DNA from: Blastococcus fimeti | GTDB lineage: Bacteria; Actinomycetota; Actinomycetes; Mycobacteriales; Geodermatophilaceae | NCBI GenBank assembly: GCA_900102115.1 | Contig: FNAW01000004.1 | Span: 372,001-436,000, forward strand | Reading direction: 5' to 3' | Length of the DNA: 64,000 nt | Shown: one piece after another, positions 20,376 to 28,503 of the stretch | Numbering within the stretch: the stretch's first letter is position 1 | Layout: every line of letters starts with the position of its first letter | Notes under the pieces: model-generated | What the model saw: only the letters and a program-made list of their open reading frames with translations | The model's database searches: none | Told to the model about the DNA's origin: nothing | Position numbers and translations under genes: made by a program

Positions 20376-21058
20376 CCGCCCCGGCCGCGCCGGGGATCTG
20401 GTACGCCTCGCACGCCGTCGAGCGGGGTCGGGTGGTCGTCGGGATCGCGACGCCCGACTTCGCCGCCGGCAGCGTCGTGGAGCTGCCCGGCCCCCCGCGC
20501 CACCCGGAGGGCTGGCAGGTCGAGGCGCACGCGCCGGTGGCCGGCCGGCTGCCCCGTTCCGTCGTCGTCTCCCCGGCGGTGGCGCCGGCGGCCCCGCTGC
20601 TCTGGGCGGTGGTGGCCCCGGCCGAGGACGGCCGGCAGGACGAGGTCGACCTCGTCGCCTTCTCGACGACGGACGCGCCGGACGGCGCACTGCTGGACCG
20701 GAAGGTCTTCGCCCGCACGGGCCTGTCCTGGAGCAACCAGGTGGGCGCCCTCCGCTGGTCGACGACGACAGGGGTCCTCCGCCAGATCTACGTCGCCCCG
20801 GCGCACCGCCGCCGGGGGGTCGGCTCGAAACTGGTCGCGATGGCCGTCGGCGTCCGGATCGTGATGGGCTGGGCCGAGCTGCGCAGCGACGGCCGGCTGA
20901 CCGATCTCGGCGACGCCTGGGCGGCCGCCGCACCCGCGTGGACCCAGCGCTACTCCTCGCCCCGCACGGCGCACCTGCCACCGATGACGCCCGACGACGA
21001 GGCGGTCGGGATCCCGGCCCGCAACCTCCGCCCCGACCGGGAGCTGCCGGCCTCGTGA
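20372..21058 (+). CDS. GNAT-like acetyltransferase-fold protein
   Basis: 228 residues. The only clear motif is IYVAPAHRRRGVGSKLVAMA (about 140-158), the acetyl-CoA pyrophosphate-binding loop of GNAT enzymes; the N-terminal half is unrecognised. The GTG at 20372 overlaps the stop of the surface-protein gene (GTGA), implying translational coupling. The pairing of a secreted wall protein with a cytoplasmic GNAT-like protein is odd. It ends within a hairpin shared with the convergent peptidase gene. Confidence 0.7.
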   Translation: MTAPAAPGIWYASHAVERGRVVVGIATPDFAAGSVVELPGPPRHPEGWQVEAHAPVAGRLPRSVVVSPAVAPAAPLLWAVVAPAEDGRQDEVDLVAFSTTDAPDGALLDRKVFARTGLSWSNQVGALRWSTTTGVLRQIYVAPAHRRRGVGSKLVAMAVGVRIVMGWAELRSDGRLTDLGDAWAAAAPAWTQRYSSPRTAHLPPMTPDDEAVGIPARNLRPDRELPAS

Positions 21059-21070
21059 GGCCGGCAGCTC
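21041..21070. terminator. 14-bp inverted repeat, bidirectional terminator
   Basis: GAGCTGCCGGCCTC (21041-21054) and GAGGCCGGCAGCTC (21057-21070) are perfect complements separated by GT. The left arm encodes the last residues of the GNAT-like protein, and its stop (21056-21058) overlaps the loop. It would serve both convergent genes. Confidence 0.75.
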
Positions 21071-21085
21071 GCCGGACGGCGTGCG

Positions 21086-22987
21086 TCAGGGGACCAGGAC
21101 CTCCGCGGTCACCGAGTCGCTGTTGCCACCGAAGTCGGTGACGGTCAGCTGCGCGAGCAGCGGGGTGCCGCTCTCCAGCGTCTCGAAGTCGTACTGCAGG
21201 TTCGGCAGGTCGGCGTACAGGCCGACCTCGCTGGCCGGCTCCCACGACTGCGTGCCGTCGGCGGCGACCACGAGCAGCTTCGGCACGATGATGCCCTCGG
21301 GGTCGGCGGTGAGCTCGCCGTACGTTCCGGCCGCCGTGTAGCCGTAGTAGGTCTCGTTCAGCACGTCCCCGGTCTCCGGGTCGAACGTGATGGTGAGCGT
21401 GACGTCCCGGTACTCCTCGTCCTCGCCCGGCTCGTAGTAGGCCAGCGGGACGTCGATCGTCGCGATCTCGGCCTCGTCGTCGTAGGCCAGGGTGAGGTAG
21501 GCGTAGGAGGTGTCGATCCCGTCGCTGATCGTCATGACCGTGAGGTCGAAGATGCCCAGGACGTCCCCGGAGCCGTCCTCGGCGACCTCGGCCTGCTCCT
21601 CGCCGAAGAACGTGGTCGAGCCGTCCTCGCCGAGCTCGCCATAGCTGATCGAGGACCACACGACGTTGTCGGCCGCGGCGGCCTCGAAGCTGGCGAAGAA
21701 GTTCAGCCCGTCCTCGTCGAAGAACACCTCCGCGCCGCCACCGTCGGCGAAGACCGGCTGCCGGTCGGCCGGGATCTCCGAGCCCGCCTCGAAGTAGCTG
21801 GACAGGAACCCACCCCAGGCCTGGGCGCTCTCCACCGAGGCGTAGTCGGCGTTCAGCAGGTCCTCGGTCGGCGGGAAGTAGATCGACAGACCGCTCGCGC
21901 CCAGCGCGGCGGGGCCGGCCACCTCGTAGGTCACGGCGTCGCCGATCGCCCGGATCAGCGCGTCGGCCTGGTCGGAGACGTCCAGGGCCTCCACGCCGAT
22001 CTCCGCGGCGAGCAGGCCGAGGTCGGCCATGTGGGTGTCGATCTCCGGGTCGGGGTCGCGGCCGAAGGAGAGCACGTCGGCGCGCTCCCGGCCGACGACG
22101 GGTGCGACGTCGGCGGCCCGCTCGCTCAGGGCGTCGCTGAACTCGGTCAGGGCGTCGTCCACGGCGGCCATCCGGTTCAGGTCGATCATCGACAGCGTGA
22201 TGTCGGCGCTGGTGCCCTCCTCCTCCGCCTGGGCGGCGAAGCCGTCGATGATCGCGGTGCCCAGCGTGTCGACGTCGACGTCCGGGTCGTCGGCCGCCAC
22301 CTGGAAGGCGCGGTAGTCCCAGCCGTGGCCGGGCTCGAGCTCCTGGCTGGCGATCATCCGGTCGGCCAGCGGCGCCATCGTGCTGGCCGTCTCGTAGGTG
22401 GCCATCAGGCAGGCGTCGAAGCCGAGCAGGTCCAGCCGGTCCAGGCCGGCCTCGTCCAGGCCGTCGGCGATGCCGCCGCGGATCTCGTCCAGGGTCAGGC
22501 TGCTGTAGCCCGAGCCCTCGTCCCCGCCGACGCCGGGCCACGAGGCGCCGTGGTCGCTGATGACCAGCGCGTAGTGCTCGGCGGGATGGTCGGCGATGCC
22601 CTGGGCGACGAACTCGGCCAGCTGCGCCGGGTCGCCGGTGTCGACGTCCCCGAGGTCGTCGAGCTCCTCGGCGCTGCCCTGGCCGATGGAGACGTACTTG
22701 GCGCCCACCCAGTCCTCGAGGTCGAGCAGGGGGTCGCTGCTGTAGTCCTCGGAGCGGTCGACCATGGCGGCGACCTGCAGGTTCTCACCCGAGCCGACCT
22801 CGGCGAACTCGGCCAGGTCGGCGAGCAGGTAGGGCTCGAGGTCGGTGTCGGCGATCGAGTAGACGAGCACCGTCCAGCCCTCGCCCTCGGCCGCGGGCTC
22901 GCCGCCGGCCTCCTCGGACCCGCTCGTGCACCCCGCTGCCACCAGCACGCACGCCGCCGCACCCAGGACCGACCACCGACGACGCAT
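21086..22987 (-). CDS. Clostripain-family (C11) cysteine peptidase, predicted lipoprotein
   Basis: 633 residues. The signal peptide ends in a lipobox, LVAAGC, with C20 as lipid-attachment site. The catalytic domain shows H146 in ISDHGASW and C193 in GFDACLMA, the His/Cys dyad of clostripain-like enzymes, which usually cut after arginine or lysine. The C-terminal half (from about 400) is rich in beta structure and acidic residues and probably forms an extra domain. It sits outside the membrane. The next gene upstream on the strand is the start of another operon, so it is probably transcribed alone. Confidence 0.88.
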   Translation of the reverse strand: MRRRWSVLGAAACVLVAAGCTSGSEEAGGEPAAEGEGWTVLVYSIADTDLEPYLLADLAEFAEVGSGENLQVAAMVDRSEDYSSDPLLDLEDWVGAKYVSIGQGSAEELDDLGDVDTGDPAQLAEFVAQGIADHPAEHYALVISDHGASWPGVGGDEGSGYSSLTLDEIRGGIADGLDEAGLDRLDLLGFDACLMATYETASTMAPLADRMIASQELEPGHGWDYRAFQVAADDPDVDVDTLGTAIIDGFAAQAEEEGTSADITLSMIDLNRMAAVDDALTEFSDALSERAADVAPVVGRERADVLSFGRDPDPEIDTHMADLGLLAAEIGVEALDVSDQADALIRAIGDAVTYEVAGPAALGASGLSIYFPPTEDLLNADYASVESAQAWGGFLSSYFEAGSEIPADRQPVFADGGGAEVFFDEDGLNFFASFEAAAADNVVWSSISYGELGEDGSTTFFGEEQAEVAEDGSGDVLGIFDLTVMTISDGIDTSYAYLTLAYDDEAEIATIDVPLAYYEPGEDEEYRDVTLTITFDPETGDVLNETYYGYTAAGTYGELTADPEGIIVPKLLVVAADGTQSWEPASEVGLYADLPNLQYDFETLESGTPLLAQLTVTDFGGNSDSVTAEVLVP

Positions 22988-23090
22988 GGACCCTCATCCG
23001 CTCCGCCCTCGCCCGGCCGGCCGGGGCACCCGCGGCATCCTGGCAGGTCATGACGCTGTAGCGGCTCCACCGTGCGCGGAGTGTCGCGGG

Positions 23091-23978
23091 TCACGCCAGG
23101 CGGGTGACCTCCACCGTGACCGCGTGCCCCTCGCTGCGCGGGCCGGAGAACAGCCCCTTGAACGGCGGGACGTCGCCGTAGTCCCGGCCGCGGCCGAGGG
23201 TGACGTGCCGGTTGCCGATCGGGACCGAGTTCGTGGGGTCGAAGCCGTTCCAGCCGCCGTCCCACCACTCGACCCAGGCGTGGCTCTCGCCGGTGACCGT
23301 GTCGCCGATCTCGCCGTCGGGCCGCGGGTGCAGGTAGCCGGAGACGTAGCGGGCCGGCAGCCCCATCGCACGCAGGATGCCGACGGTGACGTGCGTGATG
23401 TCCTGGCAGACGCCCTTGCCCGACGTCCAGGCCTGCATGGCGTTGGTCTTCACGTTCGTGGAGCCGGACAGGTACTCCATGTGGTCGTGCACGAAGTCGC
23501 ACACGAGCGGGCCGGCGTCGTGCGGGATCGCGTCGCCGACCGCCTCCCGCGCCGCGGCGACGACGTCGTCGTCGATGGCGGTGAGCGGTGTGGGGCCGAG
23601 GAGCTCGCCGAACTGCTCGCGCACCTCCCGGCCGGCCAGCGCCGACCAGCCCAGCCGGTCGTGCGCGGCCAGGTCGGGGCCGGCCTCGACGGTCGAGGTG
23701 CCGGTGACGACGAGCTCCGCGTGCGGCGTGTGCAGGTCGAAGGCGGTCACCGTCGAGCCCCAGTAGTCGCGGTAGGCGTAGGCGGTCGCGCCCGGCTCGA
23801 TCTCCACCCGGGAGCGCAGCGTCGTCTGCCGCGGGCTGTTCTCCGGCGTCAGCCGCGCCTCGTTGTAGGAGGAGCGGACCGGCCCGTTGTAGGAGAAGCG
23901 CGTGCGGTGCACGATCTGCAGCCGCCAGCGCGAGCCGGGCGTGCGCGCCGCCGGCGCCTGGGTCTGGAACTGGGTCAC
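23091..23978 (-). CDS. Transglutaminase-like protein of the ATP-grasp/alpha-E cluster
   Basis: 295 residues. A beta-rich N-terminal region (HRTRFSYNGPVRSSYNEARL, typical of the family) precedes a papain-like transglutaminase core. The triad is C191 in SGKGVCQDITH, H233 in ESHAWVEWW and D247 in GFDPTNS. Such proteins may hydrolyse or form isopeptide bonds. The GTG at 23978 overlaps the alpha-E stop by 4 bases, so this is the last gene of a three-gene operon with the ATP-grasp protein. Confidence 0.92.
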   Translation of the reverse strand: MTQFQTQAPAARTPGSRWRLQIVHRTRFSYNGPVRSSYNEARLTPENSPRQTTLRSRVEIEPGATAYAYRDYWGSTVTAFDLHTPHAELVVTGTSTVEAGPDLAAHDRLGWSALAGREVREQFGELLGPTPLTAIDDDVVAAAREAVGDAIPHDAGPLVCDFVHDHMEYLSGSTNVKTNAMQAWTSGKGVCQDITHVTVGILRAMGLPARYVSGYLHPRPDGEIGDTVTGESHAWVEWWDGGWNGFDPTNSVPIGNRHVTLGRGRDYGDVPPFKGLFSGPRSEGHAVTVEVTRLA

Positions 23979-24925
23979 CCTGCCTCCTCCGGCACCCACA
24001 CCTGCGGGGCCTGCTCGGTGAAGAAGCGGTGCGTGACCGCGGCGCTCGCCGCCGAGCAGGTGCGCTGCAGCTCCTCGAGCCGCGCGGGCAGCTGCGCGAG
24101 CAGGTCGGGGGTGCTCATGAACTCGAGCATCGTGCGTGCCCGGCCGACGATGCGGTGCGCCTCCCCGGCGACGCCGACCCGCGTGGCGTCGCGGACGGTC
24201 GCCCGCTCCAGCTCGGCCAGGCACGCCTCGGCCTGCTCGAGGGAGGCGAACACCGACCGCGGGAAGAGCCGGTCGAGCAGCAGGAACTCCGCGGCCCGGC
24301 TGGAGTCGACGACGCCGCGGTAGGTGCGCAGGTAGGGCTCGTAGGCGCCGGTCGAGCGCAGCACCAGGGTCCAGGACGGCGCCGCGTCCCCGGCCAGCAC
24401 GCGGGTGGAGAGCATCCGGGAGGTCATGTCCACCCGCTCCAGCGAGCGGCCCAGGATGAGGAACAGCCAGCTCTCGTCGCGGCTCATCGTGGCGTCGGCG
24501 AGCCCGAAGACCATGGCCGAGCGCTCGCGGACGAAGCGGAACAGCGAGTGCGGGCCGTACCGGCGGGCCATCGTGCGCTGCTGCGGGAGCGCGTTGTGCG
24601 TGACGTTCAGCGACTCCCAGATCTCGGCGCTGAGCACCTCGCGGGCGCCGCGGGCGTTCTCGCGGGCGGCCGACAGCGCGCCGACGATCGAGCTCGGGCT
24701 GGACCGGTCGAAGGCCAGGGCCGCCAGCACCCGCTCGGTGTCGGCCTCGTCGTCCGAGACCGGCGAGCCCATCAGCGCCAGCAGATTCGCGCAGGCACGA
24801 CGCTCGTCGATCCACGGGTCCTCGACCAGCCGCTGGGTGTGCACGTCGAGGATCCGGGCCGTGTCGTCGGCGCGCTCCACGTAGCGACCGATCCAGAACA
24901 GCGACTCGGCGATGCGGCTCAGCAC
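23975..24925 (-). CDS. Alpha-E domain protein
   Basis: 316 residues, almost all helical, starting VLSRIAESLFWIGRYVERADD, the signature N-terminus of the alpha-E family (COG2307). No catalytic motif is visible. In known genomes it nearly always sits between a circularly permuted ATP-grasp protein and a transglutaminase-like protein, as here. A scaffolding or substrate-holding role has been guessed. The GTG at 24925 overlaps the ATP-grasp gene by 7 bases. Confidence 0.92.
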   Translation of the reverse strand: MLSRIAESLFWIGRYVERADDTARILDVHTQRLVEDPWIDERRACANLLALMGSPVSDDEADTERVLAALAFDRSSPSSIVGALSAARENARGAREVLSAEIWESLNVTHNALPQQRTMARRYGPHSLFRFVRERSAMVFGLADATMSRDESWLFLILGRSLERVDMTSRMLSTRVLAGDAAPSWTLVLRSTGAYEPYLRTYRGVVDSSRAAEFLLLDRLFPRSVFASLEQAEACLAELERATVRDATRVGVAGEAHRIVGRARTMLEFMSTPDLLAQLPARLEELQRTCSAASAAVTHRFFTEQAPQVWVPEEAG

Positions 24926-26547
24926 GGCGTCCCCTCCCCCAGGGCAGAAACGGCCATGTCTGCCCCTTGCTGCTGCTGCTGGGACTGGGCCAGCGCGTTG
25001 TCGTTGGGCGGGCCGGGGTCCTGCGTCGGCGGGTCCTCGGGCAGGTCGGCGGCGGTGAACTCGATCGTCGTCAGGTCGCGCGCCGGGTCCGCGTCCTCCG
25101 GGACCCCGACCGGCCGCGGCCGGCTGAGCACCCAGGTGTCCTTCGACCCGCCGCCCTGGCTGGAGTTGACGACCAGTTCGCCCTCCGGCAGCGCGACGCG
25201 GGTCAGCCCGCCGGGCAGCACCCACACCTTGCCGCCGTCGTTGATCGCGAACGGCCGCAGGTCCACGTGCCGCGGCGCGATCCGGCCGCCCACCAGGGTC
25301 GGGCAGGTGGACAGGCCGATCGGCTTCTGCGCGATCCAGTCCCGCGGGGTCGCCCGCACCTTGACCGCCAGCTCCTCGAGCGTCCGCTGGTCGGCGCGCG
25401 GGCCGATGACGATGCCCTTGCCGCCGGAGCCGTCGACCGGCTTGAGCACCAGCTGGTCCAGCGACTCCAGCACCCACTCGACGGTGTCGCGGTCGTCGAG
25501 CCGGTAGGTCTCGGCGTTCTGCAGCACCGGCTCCTCCCCCAGGTAGTACCGGACGAGGTCGGGCACCCAGGTGAAGAGCAGCTTGTCGTCGGCGACGCCG
25601 TTGCCGACCGCGTTGGCGATCGTCACCCGGCCGGCGCGGGCGGCGTTGAGGACGCCGGCGCAGCCGATCACCGAGTCGGGCCGGAAGTGCACCGGGTCGA
25701 GGAACTCGTCGTCGATCCGGCGGTAGATCACGTCGACCCGGCGCTGACCGTCGGTCGTCCGCATGCTGACCTGGTTGCCGGCGCAGACCAGGTCGCGGCC
25801 CTCGACCAGCTCGACGCCCATCTGCCGGGCCAGCAGCGCGTGCTCGAAGTAGGCGGAGTTGTAGACGCCCGGGGTGAGGACGACGACGGTCGGGTCGGCG
25901 ACGTTCGACGGCGCGCTCGCCTTGAGCGCGGCCAGCAGCCGGGTCGGGTAGTCGTCGACCGGCTGGATGCGGTGGTCGGCGAACAGCTCCGGCAGCACCT
26001 GGCTCATCGCCGCCCGGTTGGTGATGACGTAGCTGACGCCCGACGGCGAGCGCAGGTTGTCCTCGAGCACCCGGAAGTCGCCGGCCTCGTCACGGACCAG
26101 GTCGATGCCGCTGACGTGCACGCGGACGCCGTTGGGCGGGACCAGCCCGTGCGCCTGGCGGTGGAAGTGCGCGCTCGTCGTCACGACGCTGCGCGGCACC
26201 ACCCGGTCGGCGAAGACCTGGCCGGCCCCGTAGACGTCGGCGAGGAACGCCTCCAGCGCCAGCACCCGCTGGGCGACGCCGCGCTCGATGACGTCCCACT
26301 CCTCGGCCCCGATGACCCGCGGCACGATGTCGAGCGGGAAGGGCTGCTCCTCACCGGCGTGGGCGAAGGTGACCCCGGCGTCGCGGTAGGTCTGGCTCAG
26401 CAGGTCGGCCCGGGCGGCGAGCTCCTCGCCGTCGATCGGCTGCAGCGAGGCGAAGAGCCCGGCGTAGGCCGGGCGGGGATCGCCGACGGCGCCGAACATC
26501 TCGTCCCACTGCTGCCCCAGGAGGTAGCCGTCGAAGAGGTCCGCCAT
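24919..26547 (-). CDS. Circularly permuted ATP-grasp protein (COG2308 type)
   Basis: 542 residues. Diagnostic stretches are HVSGIDLVRDEAGDFRVLED followed by NLRSPSGVSY, and the ATP-binding LKPVDGSGGKGIVIGP. These mark the permuted ATP-grasp family predicted to make amide bonds in peptides or tags. Gln-rich residues near the C-terminus (SQQQQQG) come from GCTGCT-type repeats at about 24968-24980. It is the first gene of the operon with alpha-E and transglutaminase; the methyltransferase gene ends 78 bases upstream on the same strand. Confidence 0.92.
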   Translation of the reverse strand: MADLFDGYLLGQQWDEMFGAVGDPRPAYAGLFASLQPIDGEELAARADLLSQTYRDAGVTFAHAGEEQPFPLDIVPRVIGAEEWDVIERGVAQRVLALEAFLADVYGAGQVFADRVVPRSVVTTSAHFHRQAHGLVPPNGVRVHVSGIDLVRDEAGDFRVLEDNLRSPSGVSYVITNRAAMSQVLPELFADHRIQPVDDYPTRLLAALKASAPSNVADPTVVVLTPGVYNSAYFEHALLARQMGVELVEGRDLVCAGNQVSMRTTDGQRRVDVIYRRIDDEFLDPVHFRPDSVIGCAGVLNAARAGRVTIANAVGNGVADDKLLFTWVPDLVRYYLGEEPVLQNAETYRLDDRDTVEWVLESLDQLVLKPVDGSGGKGIVIGPRADQRTLEELAVKVRATPRDWIAQKPIGLSTCPTLVGGRIAPRHVDLRPFAINDGGKVWVLPGGLTRVALPEGELVVNSSQGGGSKDTWVLSRPRPVGVPEDADPARDLTTIEFTAADLPEDPPTQDPGPPNDNALAQSQQQQQGADMAVSALGEGTPC

Positions 26548-26625
26548 GGCTGCGAACCTAGTTCGGGGATGTGTCCCGCGCGTTTCGGAGCGACGAACCC
26601 GGGACCCGCGTGTCCTGCCGGTGGA

Positions 26626-27390
26626 TCAGCGGGCGATGGCGACGGCGAGCCAGGGGCGCAGCGCGCCGTCGGAGAGCAGCCGGCCGACCCGGCCCGAGTT
26701 CTCCTCCGCCTGCCGGAACGCCGGCTCGTTCCCGTGCCGACGGGCCACCTCGGCGTCGACGGCCTCCGCGGCCCGGGTCCACTCCGCCGGGCTGTCGGCG
26801 AGGTCGGCCTCGGCGGTCTCGAGCACCTCGAAGCCGGCGGCGGCCAGCAGTTCGCGCGTCTCGGCCTCCGAGGGGAACTCGTTGCCCTCCGGCGCCGGAG
26901 AGGTGAGCGGCCCGTCGGCGACGAAGACCAGAAGGCCCAGCCGGGCTCCGTCGGCCAGCACCCGGCGCAGCTCGCCGAGCGCCCCGGCCTTGTCCGGGGT
27001 GGTGTCCAGGACGCCGAGGCAGACCGCTGCGCCGAAGGAGACGTCGGCGAACGGCAGCTGCTGGCCCATCGCCACGACCGAGCGCAGGCCGAACAACCGC
27101 CGGGAGGCCCGCACCGCCGCGACCATCGGCTCCGCGCAGACCGGCCGGACCCCCCGCTCGGCCGCCAGCCAGGCGGCGGGCCCGCCGACACCCGCGCCGG
27201 CGTCGAGCACCCGGCTGTCCGGGCGGAGCTCCAGCCGGTCGGCCAGCCAGCGCAGCGCACCCTCGCTGCCGCTCCCCCGGCACCCCGCCGGGATGGCGTG
27301 ATCGGGCCCGAGCGCGCGCACGGCCTCCTCGGTCCAGCCGGCGACGGTGTCGAACTCCGCCTCCATCGCCTCGCTCGCCAGCTCGCTCAC
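26626..27390 (-). CDS. SAM-dependent methyltransferase (class I)
   Basis: 254 residues. Motif I is VLDAGAGVGG (61-70), followed by a class I Rossmann fold of Methyltransf_11 type (GVLDTTPDKAGALGELRRVL). The substrate is unknown. Its ATG overlaps the stop of the reductase-like gene by 4 bases, so the two are coupled, and it may be co-expressed with the ATP-grasp cluster 78 bases downstream. Confidence 0.85.
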   Translation of the reverse strand: MSELASEAMEAEFDTVAGWTEEAVRALGPDHAIPAGCRGSGSEGALRWLADRLELRPDSRVLDAGAGVGGPAAWLAAERGVRPVCAEPMVAAVRASRRLFGLRSVVAMGQQLPFADVSFGAAVCLGVLDTTPDKAGALGELRRVLADGARLGLLVFVADGPLTSPAPEGNEFPSEAETRELLAAAGFEVLETAEADLADSPAEWTRAAEAVDAEVARRHGNEPAFRQAEENSGRVGRLLSDGALRPWLAVAIAR

Positions 27391-28403
27391 GGCCGTCCTC
27401 TCAGCTCCGTCGCGACGGCGGCCTTGACCCGCGCGCCGTCGTCCTCGCCCTGCCCCGAGCCCATCCCGGAGAGGTTCACCCCGACCACCCCGTCGACGGC
27501 GAGCAGCGCCCGCGCCTCCTCGACGGCCGCGGCGATGCCGGCGGCGCGCGGGTCGGGCGCGGCGAGCACCTGCTCGACCCGGTCGTCGTCGAGGTTCAGC
27601 CCGGGGAAGCGCTGCAGCACCCGCGCCGAGCGCTCGTCGGTGTAGACGGCGACCCCGGCGACGAACGGCAGCGTCGCCCCGGCCGCCCGGGCGCCGGCCA
27701 CGAACTCGGCCACCCGCGCCGGGCTGCTCGCGTGGTTGAGCACGCAGAGCTGGGCGCCGGCCCGCTGCTTCTGCGCGACCCGGGCGGGTCGGGCGGCGAC
27801 CGGCGGCGCCTCGGGCGACTCCGGCACCGCGACAGGCAGCCCCATCCCCGCGGCGAGCGCGGCCAGCCGCGGGCCGTCGAGGTCGAACACCTGGGTCGCG
27901 CCGGCCGCGACGCCGGGACCGCGGGCGTCACCGGTCACGCACAGCACGCCGTCGACCCCGAGCGCCGCGAGGCCGGTCAGCTCCTGCTCGAGGACGACCC
28001 GGTTGCGGTCGCGGCAGGCGAGCGTGGTCCACAACCGGCCCCCGGCGTCGTGCACGAGGGCGGCCAGCATCGTGGGCGGGAAGTCCGGCCTGCCGGCATG
28101 CTCGCCGGCGAGCAGCGCGTCCGAGACCGGCGCGAGCACCTCGACCACGCGGCGGACCGAGTCGGCGTCGAAGGGCGCCGTCGTGAGGTCGGTGAGCACG
28201 ACCGGGCCGGCGGCCGCCGCGGCGAGCAGGGCGCTGGACCCGGTCGGCGCGACCGGGTGCTCCGGCCAGGCCGGCAGCGGCCCGTCGAGGAAGACGCACG
28301 CGTGCTCGGCCACCTCGCAGCGTCCGTCAGCACGGACCCCGCCGCACGGCCCGACGACCATGCGCTTCGGGCAGCCGAGCCGGGGTGGCAGCAGGTCCGG
28401 CAC
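27387..28403 (-). CDS. Methylenetetrahydrofolate reductase-like protein with N-terminal cysteine motif
   Basis: 338 residues. The N-terminus reads LGCPKRMVVGPCGGV and then CEVAEHAC (C11, C20, C29, C36), the hallmark of the MTHFR_C/MetV-type domain. A TIM-barrel part similar to MetF follows (VLCVTGDARGPG, FVAGVAVYTDERSARVL). Related proteins are thought to use methylene-THF, but flavin binding and activity are unproven here. I chose the GTG at 28403, preceded by GGGGAG; the longer frame upstream would run into the divergent MurE-like gene. It is coupled to the methyltransferase gene. Confidence 0.8.
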   Translation of the reverse strand: MPDLLPPRLGCPKRMVVGPCGGVRADGRCEVAEHACVFLDGPLPAWPEHPVAPTGSSALLAAAAAGPVVLTDLTTAPFDADSVRRVVEVLAPVSDALLAGEHAGRPDFPPTMLAALVHDAGGRLWTTLACRDRNRVVLEQELTGLAALGVDGVLCVTGDARGPGVAAGATQVFDLDGPRLAALAAGMGLPVAVPESPEAPPVAARPARVAQKQRAGAQLCVLNHASSPARVAEFVAGARAAGATLPFVAGVAVYTDERSARVLQRFPGLNLDDDRVEQVLAAPDPRAAGIAAAVEEARALLAVDGVVGVNLSGMGSGQGEDDGARVKAAVATELRGRP

Positions 28404-28503
28404 CGTCTCCCCCTGCCCGGAGGTGATCCGGTGAAACGCGGAGGGCGGCCGCACCGGCGGCGGGGAATCCGTCGACCTGCCGATCGGTCGTGCACAACTT
28501 ATC

